A model generated the notes under the pieces. The model ran no database searches, was not told the origin of the DNA, and was given only the letters and a program-made list of their open reading frames with translations. DNA of 64,000 nucleotides, taken from assembly GCA_963573305.1 (NCBI GenBank), contig OY754332.1, forward strand, positions 142,035,977 to 142,099,976. Direction: 5' to 3'. Shown piece after piece: positions 33,281 through 44,589 of this stretch. Position numbers and translations under genes: made by a program. This stretch comes from Pyrrhosoma nymphula (lineage: Eukaryota; Arthropoda; Insecta; Odonata; Coenagrionidae). Each line of letters opens with the position of its first letter. The stretch's first letter is position 1.

Positions 33281-35353
33281 TCGTCCCTTTAAAATAGTTG
33301 TTTTGGCGAGAAAACAAATACATTTCAGGCTGGTTGATGTGAGACTACCCATAGCCGTGCCTAAGGGGTCAAAGTGCAGGTGCACTAGAATAAGCGGATT
33401 TTGATGCCAGACACACGTCTTTACAGTAATTCACTGATTGTAGAGCTCCGCAGGGGCAAAAAGTTACTTTTTGTTTTTTGACGAAATCTAGGAGTTACAA
33501 ATTCCTAAACTCACTCTGGAGCGCACAGCGTTCTTTTCACTCTGAACAGATACCGAAAAGCTAATAACCTGATAGTTCTGCAATCTTATTAATGTGTTTT
33601 GGTGAAGTGGTTTGATACAAAACTGCTAACTTAGTCTATAGTGATACGATGCATATTAAAGCATTGCTTTGTAATCATTTTGGTATCTAATGTTATCCTT
33701 CCAAGATAATCATTTGAGCCCTGTGGGATGGGGTTAAATTATCGGCAGTCATCCTATGTTTCCCTGCATTGACATAGTGAATATATAGAATAAAAGAATC
33801 GCAGTCTCTTCTCTTTTGGCCAAGGAATTTCAGTGAGGTGTTTCCCTTGCAAGTGTGTGGCTTGCGTAGAAATCTATTTCAAGTGAAACAGTTTGTTTAC
33901 ACAATGGCGTGGTAGCGGAGTGGAGCTATGATTGACCTTGTTCGAAAAGAATCTGTGGATCTTTAAGTATTATCAAAGCTTCCAACAATACGTGAGGTAC
34001 TGTGTGTGTTCTTTTATTACATGAGAAAAAATCATGACGTCCGGGACGTAGCTTGGATTGCAATGAAAGAAGTTGTTGATCTGTGGAACAAAACTATCCC
34101 GCATTTCCCGTATCCAAGACATTCGGGTTATTGAAAAATTTGAGTCGCTTTATCAGGAATGGAGGAATCTCCATAAGAAAACCTCCACTAATAAACCGCC
34201 AAGTGCAGCCGTGATGGTTAAGAAAGAAATGTTTCAGATTACGCTAGACTCTGTTTCACTTGAGCAAAAATGATACAATGGAACAGCTGGAAAAAAAGGC
34301 AAATGATGCAACTAAAGAAGCAGAAAAAAGGCTTGGAAGGAATAAATACTTTTCTTGTGTGATCAACGCGGACCGAGGTTAGGAGTTATCGGGGGTGTAC
34401 ATTTAAAGATGAAGAAGGATGATCAGAGGATGGCAGTGAGGAAAATTTAATGTGAAACTCACTGAAGAAGACAAAACGCATGTTGTAACCGGTATTCTCA
34501 ATAATGAAGGTTAAGAGGAGCCGCTGAAGAAGAGACAGGTGCAGTTGAGGGATGTTCCCAATATAACACTTGGTGACTTAGCCACAACAAGCTCCGTCAG
34601 ATTTTTCCAAATACTAGGAATTAGTCAAGAGTTTTTAAGAGTACCCTGTGACTGAATGGGCTGAAAGAGAGGATTACAAAATGGGAAAGCAAATTGCTAC
34701 TTACCTTAGAGTGGTTAATGATGATGCGGGGCGAGGCGTAAAACTTATGTCCGATTTCAACAGAACAAAAACACAAAAAGAGGACGCCTTTCAAGACTTG
34801 CTCATATCCGTAGATTCCTACCGGAAGTCCCTACCTGACATCAAAAAGTCAACATTAATTCATAAGTAGACACACCATCTACATCAAGAGACCGGAACTG
34901 AATTGTGTACTTACTCGTTGTATCTTCAAATATGTTTATTAAACACATTCAGGTAATCAGATAATCTTGACCATTTATTTACCCTCAGAAGTGCACGAGG
35001 AAGTACAAAGAGTGGGTGGGGACAGAGGGGGGAGCGCTCAAAGCTTGGCACGGATGCCAGCGTAGCGGCGACCGTCAGCCATGCACCCGTACGGCGCAGC
35101 GGCTAGCCCGGTGCGGAGTAATAACTAATATTACTCCGTGATGACTTCAAAATACGGAAAAATGGTTAAAATTTTCGCCCCTGCGGAGCTCTACAATCAG
35201 TGAATTACTGTAAAGACGTGTGTCTGGCATCAAAATCCGCTTATTCTAGTGCACCTGAACTTTGACCCCTTAGGCACGGCTATGGGTAGTCGCACATCAA
35301 CCAGCCTGAAATGTATTTGTTTTCTCGCCAAAACAACTATTTTAAAGGGACGA
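33281..35353. mobile_element. DNA transposon with 177-bp near-identical TIRs
   Basis: Left arm 33281-33457 and right arm 35177-35353 are reverse complements over exactly 177 bases with two substitutions and no gaps, about 99 percent identical. They enclose 1.7 kb carrying plus-strand coding remnants (34021-34865). The outer ends read TCGTCCCTTTAAAATAG. No target-site duplication is obvious next to these coordinates, so the true termini may lie slightly elsewhere. The superfamily could not be assigned from the ends. Confidence 0.75.
34021..34869 (+). pseudogene. Decayed arthropod VVND-type repeat-associated gene
   Basis: Coding remnants scattered over all three frames: HDVRDVAWIAMKEVVDLW (34035 on), RVIEKFESLYQEWRNLHKK (34120), LGVIGGVHLKMKKDDQ (34380), TTSSVRFFQILGISQEFL (34585), and KQIATYLRVVNDDAGRGVKL followed by MSDFNRTKTQKED to a stop at 34867. 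From memory, the end resembles arthropod hypothetical proteins with a VVND-AERGVKL block, usually found in many copies; here the E is G. At least four frame changes or stops are needed. I infer it was the element's own gene because it sits between the long inverted repeats, but its biochemical role is unknown to me. Confidence 0.55.
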
Positions 35354-35399
35354 AATCAAAAGAAAAACCAATTTTCAAAAATAAGCGTAGGCCTACCGT

Positions 35400-35790
35400 A
35401 TGGTCACTCATTTTTACGATACATGTCCCTCCCCTCCCCCATAAAAGAATGGGGGAACGGGAATTATATCTTTCTTAAAAGACAAAAGGACCTTTACAAG
35501 AGGCCACATACCGATTTTGAACGCAATCCGATCACTGTAACTCATGAAGAGAAAATTCCGAAAAAAGTCATGTTTTTTTAACGATTTTTCGATAATTTGA
35601 ACGCGATGAGCGACTCCCCCTCCCCCTAAAAGAAGGAGATAAGGGGTGTTACATATTTTTTTAAGACAGAAGTTCTTAAAAAGAGGCCAAATATCGATTT
35701 TGAACGTAATCCAATCACTGTAACTTATATAAAAAAATCCCTAAAAAAATCATATTTTTTACGATTTTCAAAACTTCGAACGAGATGTGC
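35400..35790. repeat. 183-bp tandem duplication
   Basis: Two head-to-tail copies of a unit containing AAGAGGCCA, then ATTTTGAACG-AATCC-ATCAC and TGTAACT, then GAAAAAAGTCAT; the shared TTTGAACG starts at about 35517 and 35700, a 183-base period. It begins just outside the right inverted repeat of the transposon. Confidence 0.8.
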
Positions 35791-36000
35791 GACCGGAAGA
35801 CATGGTCCGATTTCGAAAATTTTTCTTTCTTTGTGATCAGGGTGACGAGTAACAACGTTTCCGCGCTATTACGATTCGATTCGGAAACTTTCGTGTTTTT
35901 CGGCCCACCGTAATGAATAGCACGGAAGTACTTACCTATTTTAAATGTAATCTATTATTTTTGTAGTAAGACCTCTAACACCTCTCACGCACCATAATTA

Positions 36001-36211
36001 TTTTTTTGCTCTCTCAGACGATTCTGGTGGTCCGTATGCCCCTGCGATCCCGATAAGCCATTGGCTTGTCATCAGGTTTCTCAGAGGCCGAACCAGAACT
36101 TGACAGAAACACCTATGCCCTGGGCATGCAAAAAACTGGCCCAGGTGGGACTCGAACCCGCGACCCTCGGATTAGCAGGCAAGGACTTTACCCGGCCGCC
36201 ACGAGGGCCGG
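36001..36211 (-). mobile_element. tRNA-Ser-like SINE
   Basis: The minus-strand head starts GGCCCTCGTGGCGGCCGGG (36210 downward). It contains CTGCTAA as an anticodon loop (GCT, as in tRNA-Ser), then GCGGGTTCGAGTCCCAC as T arm with box B, and closes with CCTGGGCC. The acceptor pairs for only five bases and the D arm is poor, so it is a SINE head and not a working tRNA gene. The body runs through CTGATGACAAGCC and TATCGGGATCGC to an A-rich end (T-run on plus at 36001-36007). About 210 bases long. No clear target-site duplication. Confidence 0.75.
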
Positions 36212-36896
36212 AAATTTCTACAACAAAAGCATAAACCGTGAACAAAACCTCACTTTTTGAGTTTTCCTTGTAATTTCTTTTCCAAATCCTGTCCTTTCTT
36301 CGTGACTGGCAGCCTTATCCCCAAAATCTTCATGTTAGTTCACAGTGGATCATGTTGTGTATGGATGGATATGGAAGTAGGTGAATGGAGACACAAGGGA
36401 GTGTCAAGCATGGTTGAAAAACATATAAATGAGAGACACATTGTGAGTCTCATGGATATTTATGGTTTTGGAAAAAGTTGGAAGAGGAGGAAAACAAACA
36501 GGATTTCAGACTACATAAAGAGGAGGTAGAAGATGCGAAATGCTGAGAGGGGAAAAAGGTATTGCACTGTAATCCGCTTTTATTCATCCTTCAAGCTCTT
36601 TTCGACAGTAAACTTTTGGGAATGAGGACAATAGGTGGAAAGCCAAACCACAGAGAGGTCAATTATACGAATGAGCAAAGAAAAAAAACAGAGAGTAACC
36701 CTCACACATAAGTCTCAAAAATCCTGGAATATTATGTGACTGAACTGGAGGTAATTGAAAGCTTCGGTATGTCAGAGCGGAGTTGAAAAAATCGTTTTTT
36801 AATATTCAGAGACCAAATATGCCACGATATGCATCTGAAGTAATTAGCTTCATTACTGCAACTCTTACAAATCATCATCGTCATAGTATTACAATC

Positions 36897-37164
36897 CTAG
36901 GATTGGTATACTGCTGCCTTCCATTTCGCCCTATCCCATGCCAGTTCCTTTACTTCCCTATGGTTCTTCTTCCCCGTATCCCTCTTGACTTGCCCCAAGT
37001 ACTTGTCTCTTGGTCTTCCTCTGGGGAATTTCCCTTCAATTTTTCCCTCCATTATGCTACTTATGTAATCGCTGTGTCTCATGACATGGCCTACCCACCG
37101 TGTTCTTCTATGGCGTATGGTGCTCCACAGTGTCCTTTCTTCTCCAATTCTTCTGACTGACTTC
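36897..37164 (-). pseudogene. LINE ORF2 C-terminal fragment
   Basis: One uninterrupted minus-strand frame of about 88 codons ending in TAG. It begins KSVRRIGEERTLWSTIRHRR, then TRWVGHVMRHSDYISSIMEG, KIEGKFPRGRPRDKYLGQVK and ends REVKELAWDRAKWKAAVYQS. The W-GH-RH---I-EGKIEGKRGRGRPR order is typical of the tail of certain LINE reverse transcriptases, a basic segment thought to bind nucleic acid. The catalytic part is missing. No start codon is expected, since this is an internal fragment. The LINE remnant at 59760-60060 is of a similar style and could come from the same family. Confidence 0.8.
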
Positions 37165-37317
37165 TCTTACAAATATATATTGAAATTTATCAGCACTCTA
37201 TCTTGGTATAATTTTTCAGTTAACGCTTCGAACGTAAATTTATGTTAACATTAAATTATTGCTTAAGACATTTTATTAGTACGTAGGCATAGAATGAAGT
37301 GTCAGTCAGTCATAAAG

Positions 37318-37480
37318 CACAGTTTTTGGGATTACCCGCATCAGAATTTTAAAATGTCAACGTTTTTCTCATTTTCAAAAGACCTCGTCAGGGTTGATGC
37401 ACCCTGACGAAGTCTCTTGTGAAGGAGAAGAAATGTTGGCTTTTATTAACCATGGAGCGGATAATCCCAAAAAAGTAGTG
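37318..37480. mobile_element. Palindromic Penelope-type minimal element
   Basis: Diverged inverted arms: GTTTTTGGGATTACCCGC at the left outer end matches the complement of CCATGGAGCGGATAATCCC at the right. Inner ends GTCAGGGT / ACCCTGAC (37387-37394 and 37401-37408) pair perfectly. Reading outward on the plus strand: CTGACGA, an extra A, the stem GTCTC/GAGAA, then GAAATGTTGGC. The left arm reads CTGACGAGGTCTTTTG and so on to AAACGTTGAC on the minus strand. Same architecture as the palindromes at 2339 and 48964. Confidence 0.65.
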
Positions 37481-37499
37481 TTTTACGAATACGGACCAC

Positions 37500-40400
37500 A
37501 TCTGATATTGGCTCTTACAAAGAGTAAACAGCTACGGGGTAAGAGTTGCAATATGGTTAATAGAATCTGAACTGCTGCATCAAAAAATCAATAATAGTCT
37601 GAAGTAGAAGATTCCGCTCACAAAGTGAGACCAAATCTCTAAATACTGAGACGCAGTATTTTCCTACAGAATGATATATACCTACCTGAGATTTACTTGA
37701 CTACTTCCTTTTTCATGGATGAGGATCTGCTACCTTCTCACGTCGGATTTCCGGGTATTTGGTGGATAGCTATATTCATTTAGCAATAAATGGCGAGGAT
37801 CAACATACGCACGATCCTGACAAAACGAAGCAAACATCTTCTGAGGATATGTTGTTGAGGTGGAAAGGGATGTTATTCCTTGTTCGAGAAAATAATTTTG
37901 ACAAGTCGAGTGTTCAGAGGCGGAAATAATACAGTTGCAGCTCCACTAACAAAGATTCAAACTTGATAGGTTTCCGGAAGTCTCGACATCAAATCTTTCT
38001 CACATCATCAGTTCATCTTATGTTTTCTTTAACCTTAAAACTCCATTTCTCTACATTAAGGTTGTTTCTCCATTTCTGTTTTATCTCCTCCTTTTATCCC
38101 TTAAGCAGGCTTTGCAAGAACTATTCTTTCAATTCTTTATTCTTTCACCCCGGAGTTGAGGCATATCGGTCCGCGCGACGTCCCAATGGGTATTACTGGG
38201 TAAACTACCCCCTTCTTGCTGCAAAAGGGCAGACGCCCTCTGTAACCCTATTCTATAACTTCTTAAATATTCGTCGTTAGCTCGTCCGTAACGAAAATCC
38301 TTGGACGTTACGAATCTTTCCAACGGGCAAAACCATTCTGTAACACGGCTTAAGAACAGGGATTCGTTTAATTTTCTGCAGCAAAATTTCAGTTCTTATC
38401 GACAAAAGGTAATATTTTTTAAAGCAATTTGCAATGAGGCTACCATTTTCCACCAATCCAATCCCAAAACCAATTAAAGCACTTGGGAGACTAATTATTC
38501 TTACGCAGGTTTTTAAAATGTCGGGCGCACACAGGCCAGCAAATTATTGGTATTATACTGCAGAGTGAATGAGACAGAAGCACTTTTGTTGCATGTTGTT
38601 ATTATTCATATCTGTTTGGCCAAAAATAATATGATTTTGAAATGATGTGATTCTGTAAGGGTTTTTATGATTGTATGCATAATCGGAATAAGTTCGTATG
38701 CTTTTGAGCAATAAACGTACGAGAGAAAGGCCTACGGGGACATTGATTATAAGTAAATTTTCAATATTGCATAAAGTTCCACTACCTTGCATTACGCAAA
38801 AATACACACAATATTTTCGCGTATGGAGAAATAAACTGTGCAGGAGGCTTAAATGTAGGCCAATTGAATAAGAAAATGCAAATTTAAACAACCATTCACA
38901 ACGATAAAAACAAGAAACAATGAAGCTTAAATAGAGAATTAAGGCAAAATCTAAACCGGTGGTACGGAATAGTGAATTTACAGTATATTGGAAATCTCGA
39001 ATAAAACCACCTATTTCGGTGAAAAAACTGTGTTGTGTATTTTCCGGAGTAGTATTTGTTCATGCAAATTCTTTTTCGACTACTACTTTTATGAGCATAG
39101 GGTTAGCCAATGTAAGGTAGTACTAATATTCTTTAATTTTTCCATTTCCTAGGGTGGGGTTACAATAAAAAATACTTTACATTACTCAACACTATGCATT
39201 AGTACTACACCATGCCACCAATTGCCAAACCTAAATAAGAGGCCAACCTTAGTACTAAAATTATATTCCCCGCATAGAACTGTTTCTTTTTTATTTTATG
39301 CAAATAGTTTACACAATTTTGTACTAGTTATTAGCATACAGAAAGCAATTACCTTTCGAATAAACAATGCTATTATTGAAAAAACACCAACATTGTTTTC
39401 TTCGCATCGACATTTGTTGGAGATAGTGGGTCATCAAGCTTACCTTAAATTTCTTACTCGAATTTTAATACCTCTCGGAAAAGACGTGGCATTCCTAATG
39501 CAGTGCACACTTCAAGAGGTGTTTAACAAGAGGCGCTGGAGGTTTTTCAGCTGACGGGTTTCTCTGGTTGGAGGGGGTCTCGACGCGCCGTCATTCCAAC
39601 TCAAGGCACTCAGCAAGGAGTAAAAAAAATGCAAGCCCTTCCTTCAAGTGGTGTACGACATAAGTACTCATTTGTGCCACTTAAAAGAAAAGAGCTGACG
39701 GTGGAAGGAGAGAAGGTAAGAACCGCTAAGAACGACAGCACCAACTTTAAGCCTCAGTGACGTCGTGAAATTTCCCAGGAAACACTTAATTGCCGCCAAA
39801 AATTAGTTTTATGAATTATCGAAGACCTCATGGAACTCCCTTTGCTCTAGGTTCCTTTTGGAAGAATTATTGCAACAGTGTTTTCTTAAACCTACCTCCT
39901 TTAATTGATGCAGCTAAGATTTTGAATATTTCACCATTATTTGAGCCGTAATTGAGAGTTGTTGACTGCTAAGTTAGCATAGTTAGCATTGCCCACTCAA
40001 TAGCCCTCCCACTCAAAGAATATATTATCAAGAGGCAGTTATTTTGGAAAGACTATGGAAAGCCTAGTAATACTAGGCTAGAAAAACAAGGTAGTACTCA
40101 TTGAAGAGTGATACTGCCCAATGGTTACCAAGCTGGTCACAAGATCGAGGGTCTCGGCTGAGTAAACCTCGCCCATTGTTTCCGAATATTGACTAGCCTT
40201 TAAGCTCATATCTGCCATTCTCAGGGTGTAATGCGGCATGTAATCTACTTAAGTCCATCCAAGTTACATGGCTTGCATTGAAACACCAAGGCCGTGATTT
40301 ATGAAAGCACGGATCGCTTGATCATTATTAGACGGTGCTCTTCCCCTGCGATGAAGTTTCCCCGGTGGAGAAGAGGGAAAATCCCAGGCGATCCTCGGCG

Positions 40401-41660
40401 ATTACTTTGGCGTATAAGGTATAGCTGCTCAAGGTGATGATGTGGACTTTGGAGTTTTCTTCGTCTATTTCGTCAGTTTCGAGCACAACTTGATCGCGAG
40501 CCCAGATGGGATGCGCTAGTGGGCCGACCGCGATGACAATACTCGAATGACAGGAACAGCCGATGAGAAAGCTCATCCCGAATGATGGCGACCTTGTTTC
40601 ACTCTTCCCGTGATTTTCCCATACTTTTGTTAACTCCAATTGCACTCTATATTTTTTAATTACATCACACCCTACATTACAGGTGGGGTCAAGAGTAGTC
40701 GTCATCGAATCTTGTATTATTCTCGCGTCATCACGAAAACGCTTGTTTTTGCCGAGCAATGACATCACAATCTCAAATAACTTCGAGCAAACAACAAATT
40801 CATGCCATCAAATTCACTGGTTTTTCAAATTCTGAGTTCATTTTTCTCACGAAAATCTTAATCAAAACCTTCTTTTGCCTAAGATCAAATTTTGATCTCC
40901 AATATGCAGATATAAATGTTATTTTCACATTAAAATGACAAATTTGAAAGTAGGATACCTCAAAAAACGCCCATACAACCACAAATTGGACAATTGATTT
41001 AAAAACTCAAGTTGAATTTTGTTTAGATACCGTCCACTGCGTTGAATGTTATTATGAAGGTAAATCTTCTAGGGGACACGAACAGTGATCCCAAATTGAA
41101 AAAAGCTGGCCAAAATTAATTTTGGCTGCAATTTTTTTCATACTCTCTACATTAGAAAGTTGTTGTTATACATTTCCGACCTGCTTACTCTAAATTTGTC
41201 GTTATATTTTCGTCATCTTTGAAATGATTTTTTTACAAAACTATTTACACAATTAAATTTAACAAATTCAAATAGAACTTTGAATGTATTGAAACAATTA
41301 AAAATAAACAGTCATCTTTACGTATTTTTATACAACTCCGCACATATTTTTTTTAAAGGTTATGGATTCTCCTCTAAGTTCAAAAAATTATCATGAACGG
41401 CAAGGTGCGTAACGTTATGCACTTCCATCCAAAATTAACTCGAACTCATGTGGACTGAAACCTGATGTACAAATCAAATATAGTACGGTATAGAGTATCA
41501 CCGTATAGTATTGTCACAAAACTCACGAAAGAAAACTTAAAATGGGCAATGCACAACACTAATATACAGTGGGTTTGGCTCTTGAATCCTGGCGTATCTT
41601 GTTTGCTGTGCGAAACGTAGATGAAACACTTTCCTCTGGCGCGATATTCCACTGGGAAAA
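37500..41660. other. No supported gene
   Basis: AT-rich with a less AT-rich patch at 40330-40620, where a 146-codon minus-strand frame (40328-40768) has no recognisable domain. A small CGTAACG/CGTTACG inverted repeat occurs at about 38287-38312. Nothing else was supportable. Confidence 0.4.
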
Positions 41661-41669
41661 ATCATTCAC

Positions 41670-41752
41670 CTTGACAGGGATTCAAACCCAGATCCCTTGA
41701 TATTGCGCCAGGTGCATTAGCCAGTTTAGCTACCATGGCGTCCTCCTTCTCC
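41670..41752 (-). repeat. tRNA-derived SINE head
   Basis: The minus strand reads GACGCCATGGTAGCTAAACTGG (box A TAGCTAAACTGG), then AAGGGATCTGGGTTTGAATCCC with box B GGTTTGAATCC, then TGTCAAGG. Spacing and both boxes fit a tRNA-derived promoter. The SINE body would continue towards lower coordinates, but its end could not be set. Confidence 0.7.
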
Positions 41753-42726
41753 TTGTGGACTGTTGAGTGTTTTATAGGAAAACGTTGATCTGGACTGCCG
41801 GACATATGATGTCACTTCTTCTGGGCTTAAAGCAATTCACAGCTCACAAACCAACTCACAGCAAATGAGTTTCCCATGTACGAAAATAGGTTAAACTGAA
41901 TTCTGGAGAGCAGCATTAGCACTAACAATGATTAAAAGTACCCGCAATATATAGTTTGTGTCGAGAAGGGTCTTAATACTCTCGTCGTATTTTTCCAAGA
42001 AATTTAGAACAAGTGAAATGACAAGATTCACTCCCGGTGGCCAGAGTGCAATTCATTCCTTAAACCTCGTGAAAAATGGTTGTGTTTCTCTCACGGGAGA
42101 GCAATAAAATTGCAACATGGTGCTACCCTATTTGGCAGCAATTTCCCTTACGGGCTGGGCGGCGGGAACAAGGGTATTTGTGAACAAGCGTACTATGAGA
42201 GACCTTTGAGGAGTCCACTTTCCTGATGGATGCAGTCAAAATGGTGGAAAGGCTATTCAAGGAACTTTAAAATCCAAGAATGCTAAAAAATTTTAATAAT
42301 TAGCACAGCATGCATGTTCCACTATTACGTTCAATAGCTACCGTTGCAGCTCTCAGGATGTTACTGATGAATATCAAGCCTCTTCGAGAGAATTTTAGTC
42401 ATTCCAGATTGAAAGCGCTGAACTAAATTGAGAATCTCTAGGTTAAACTTCCCGCCGTCCCGGCCGCCGTCTGCGGCAGCGCACTTCACCGCTCGTCTTA
42501 AAAAAATTTTGAGATCAAATTCACAAACATTTACAAGATATTCCTTTGGTATTTATGTTGTATACTATACTCATTTAATCCATGTCAAAATATCTGGGGA
42601 TGAAAAAGGCACGTAAAACGATGTTATTCCCTTTTTATTTCAAAATAGAAGTAAAAGTAGCTTAGTGCTTATAAATTTGTATTTAAGTTAAAAAAATTGA
42701 AGAAAAACAAATCATTAGGTGATTAT

Positions 42727-42775
42727 GTTCAAAGGTACATTATGGTACATAATGTACCTTTGTTCAAAGGTACAT
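42727..42775. repeat. Small nested palindrome and direct repeat
   Basis: CAAAGGTACATTAT (42730-42743) and ATAATGTACCTTTG (42749-42762) form a perfect 14-bp inverted repeat with a 5-base spacer. GTTCAAAGGTACAT then repeats directly at 42727 and 42762. It may be a slippage or template-switch product. Confidence 0.8.
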
Positions 42776-43190
42776 AATGTTCAAATTTACGAGTATAAAT
42801 TGATTTAGCTACATATATTATCCGAGCACTATCTTCTTTTAAGGTAAATTTTTCTTAAATCGGCGGAATACACGCATTTACCCCGAATGACCCATGTTTG
42901 ACGGGTTCCACAGATGAGATGAGAAGTACAATGATCATTGTAGTAGCCTATATAGTAGACCATATACTCTAGAATAGGAATTAAGTTTTCCAAACTTCCT
43001 CGTAGAAATATAAACAATTGAACGTTCTACGGCCGTTAAAATATTGAAAGAAAATGAATTCCCCAAGTCCGTACTCTTTGATGGGCGAAAAACGGGGAGG
43101 GAAAGGAGGGATGAATAGGGTGTTGAAAGGTTAGTTAACCAGACCGGAAAAAAAAGGCAAAAGATAACAAAAATTAAAAATTAAGACAAT

Positions 43191-44585
43191 CACTCACTCA
43201 CGCACTCTACTCACGGGTTTGCTGAAGAAACAAAATACAGCGAGGGCTCAATCACACACACAATCAGGTTTGCGAAGTAATAACTTACGCCAGTGACCCA
43301 CTCACACAATTAAAGAACAAAAACGGATATAATTTAAAAATTAAAACATGCACTCACTCACGCACTCTTCTCACGGGTTTGCTGGAGAAACAAATTACCG
43401 CGAGGGCTCAATCACTCACACAATCAGGTTTGCGAAGAATTAACTTACGCCAGTGACCCACTCACAATATTAAAGAACAAAAAGAGATACAATTTAAAAA
43501 TTAAAACATGCACTCACTCACGCACTCTTCTCACGGGTTTGCTGTAGAGGCAAATTACCGTGAGGGCTCAATCACGCACACAATCAGGTTTGCGAAGAAT
43601 TAACTTACGCCAGTGACCCACTCACACAAATAAACAAAAACAGATACAATTTAAAAATTAAAACATGCACTCACTCACGCACTCTTCTCACTGGTTTGCT
43701 GTAGAGGCAAATTACCGCGAGGGCTCAATCACGCACACAATCAGGTTTGCGAAGAATTAACTTACGCCAGTGACCCACTCACACAAATAAAGAACAAAAA
43801 CAGATACAATTTAAAAATTAAAACATGCACTCACTCACGCACTCTTCTCATGGGTTTGCTGGAGAAACAAATTACCGCGAGGGCTCAATCACTCACACAA
43901 TCAGGTTTGCGAAGAATTAACTTACGCCAGTGACCCACTCACACAAATAAACAAAAACAGATACAATTTAAAAATTAAAACATGCACTCACTCACGCACT
44001 CTTCTCACGGGTTTGCTGTAGAGGCAAATTACCGCGAGGGCTCAATCACGCACACAATCAGGTTTGCGAAGAATTAACTTACGCCAGTGACCCACTCACA
44101 CAAATAAAGAACAAAAACAGATACAATTTAAAAATTAAAACATGCACTCACTCACGCACTCTTCTCACGGGTTAGCTGTAGAGGCAAATTACCACGAGGG
44201 CTCAATCACGCACACAATCAGGTTTGCGAAGAATTAACTTACGCCAGTGACCCACTCACACAAATAAAGAACAAAAACAGATACAATTTAAAAATTAAAA
44301 CATGCACTCACTCACGCACTCTTCTCACGGGTTTGCTGTAGGAGCAATTACCGCGAGGGCTCAATCACGCACACAATCAGGTTTGCGAAGAATTAACTTA
44401 CGCCAGTGACCCACTCACACAATTAAAGAACAAAAAGAGATGCAATTTAAAAATTAAAACATGCACTCACTCACGCACTCTTCCCACGGGTTTGCTGAAG
44501 AAACAAATTACCGCGAGGGCTCAATCACGCACACAAACAGGTTTGCGAAGAATTAACTTACGCCAGTGACCCACTCACACAATTA
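43191..44585. repeat. Satellite array, about 160-bp unit, 9 copies
   Basis: CACTCACTCACGCACTC (43191) recurs at 43351, 43511, 43668, 43828, 43985, 44145, 44305 and 44464, periods 157-160. The last unit is cut short at about 44585. Units share TCACGGGTTTGCTG, CGAGGGCTCAATCAC and AGGTTTGCGAAGAATTAAC, and a TTTAAAAATTAAAACATG linker. Within a unit, CACGCAC--TC-GGTTTGC appears twice, so the monomer looks like an old internal duplication. Units differ by few substitutions and by GAAGAAACAAA versus GTAGAGGCAAA variants. The sequence is not coding. TTCCTCGTAGAAA occurs on both sides of the array, at about 42994 and 44586. Confidence 0.95.
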
Positions 44586-44589
44586 AATT

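Noticed and set aside
36138..36211. Functional tRNA-Ser gene
   Set aside because: Acceptor stem pairs only over five bases, the D arm is poor and a T-arm mismatch is present. It continues into a SINE body.
38144..38230. Possible host exon with a YRSARRPNGYYWVN peptide
   Set aside because: The peptide looks non-random, but there are no convincing splice sites on both sides and I cannot name a family.
40328..40768. 146-codon minus-strand frame
   Set aside because: No start context, domain, signal or repeat relation could be recognised. One frame of this length is expected by chance in a less AT-rich patch.
43191..44585. CRISPR array
   Set aside because: Whole 160-bp units are repeated with no unique spacers between short repeats, and the genome is eukaryotic.
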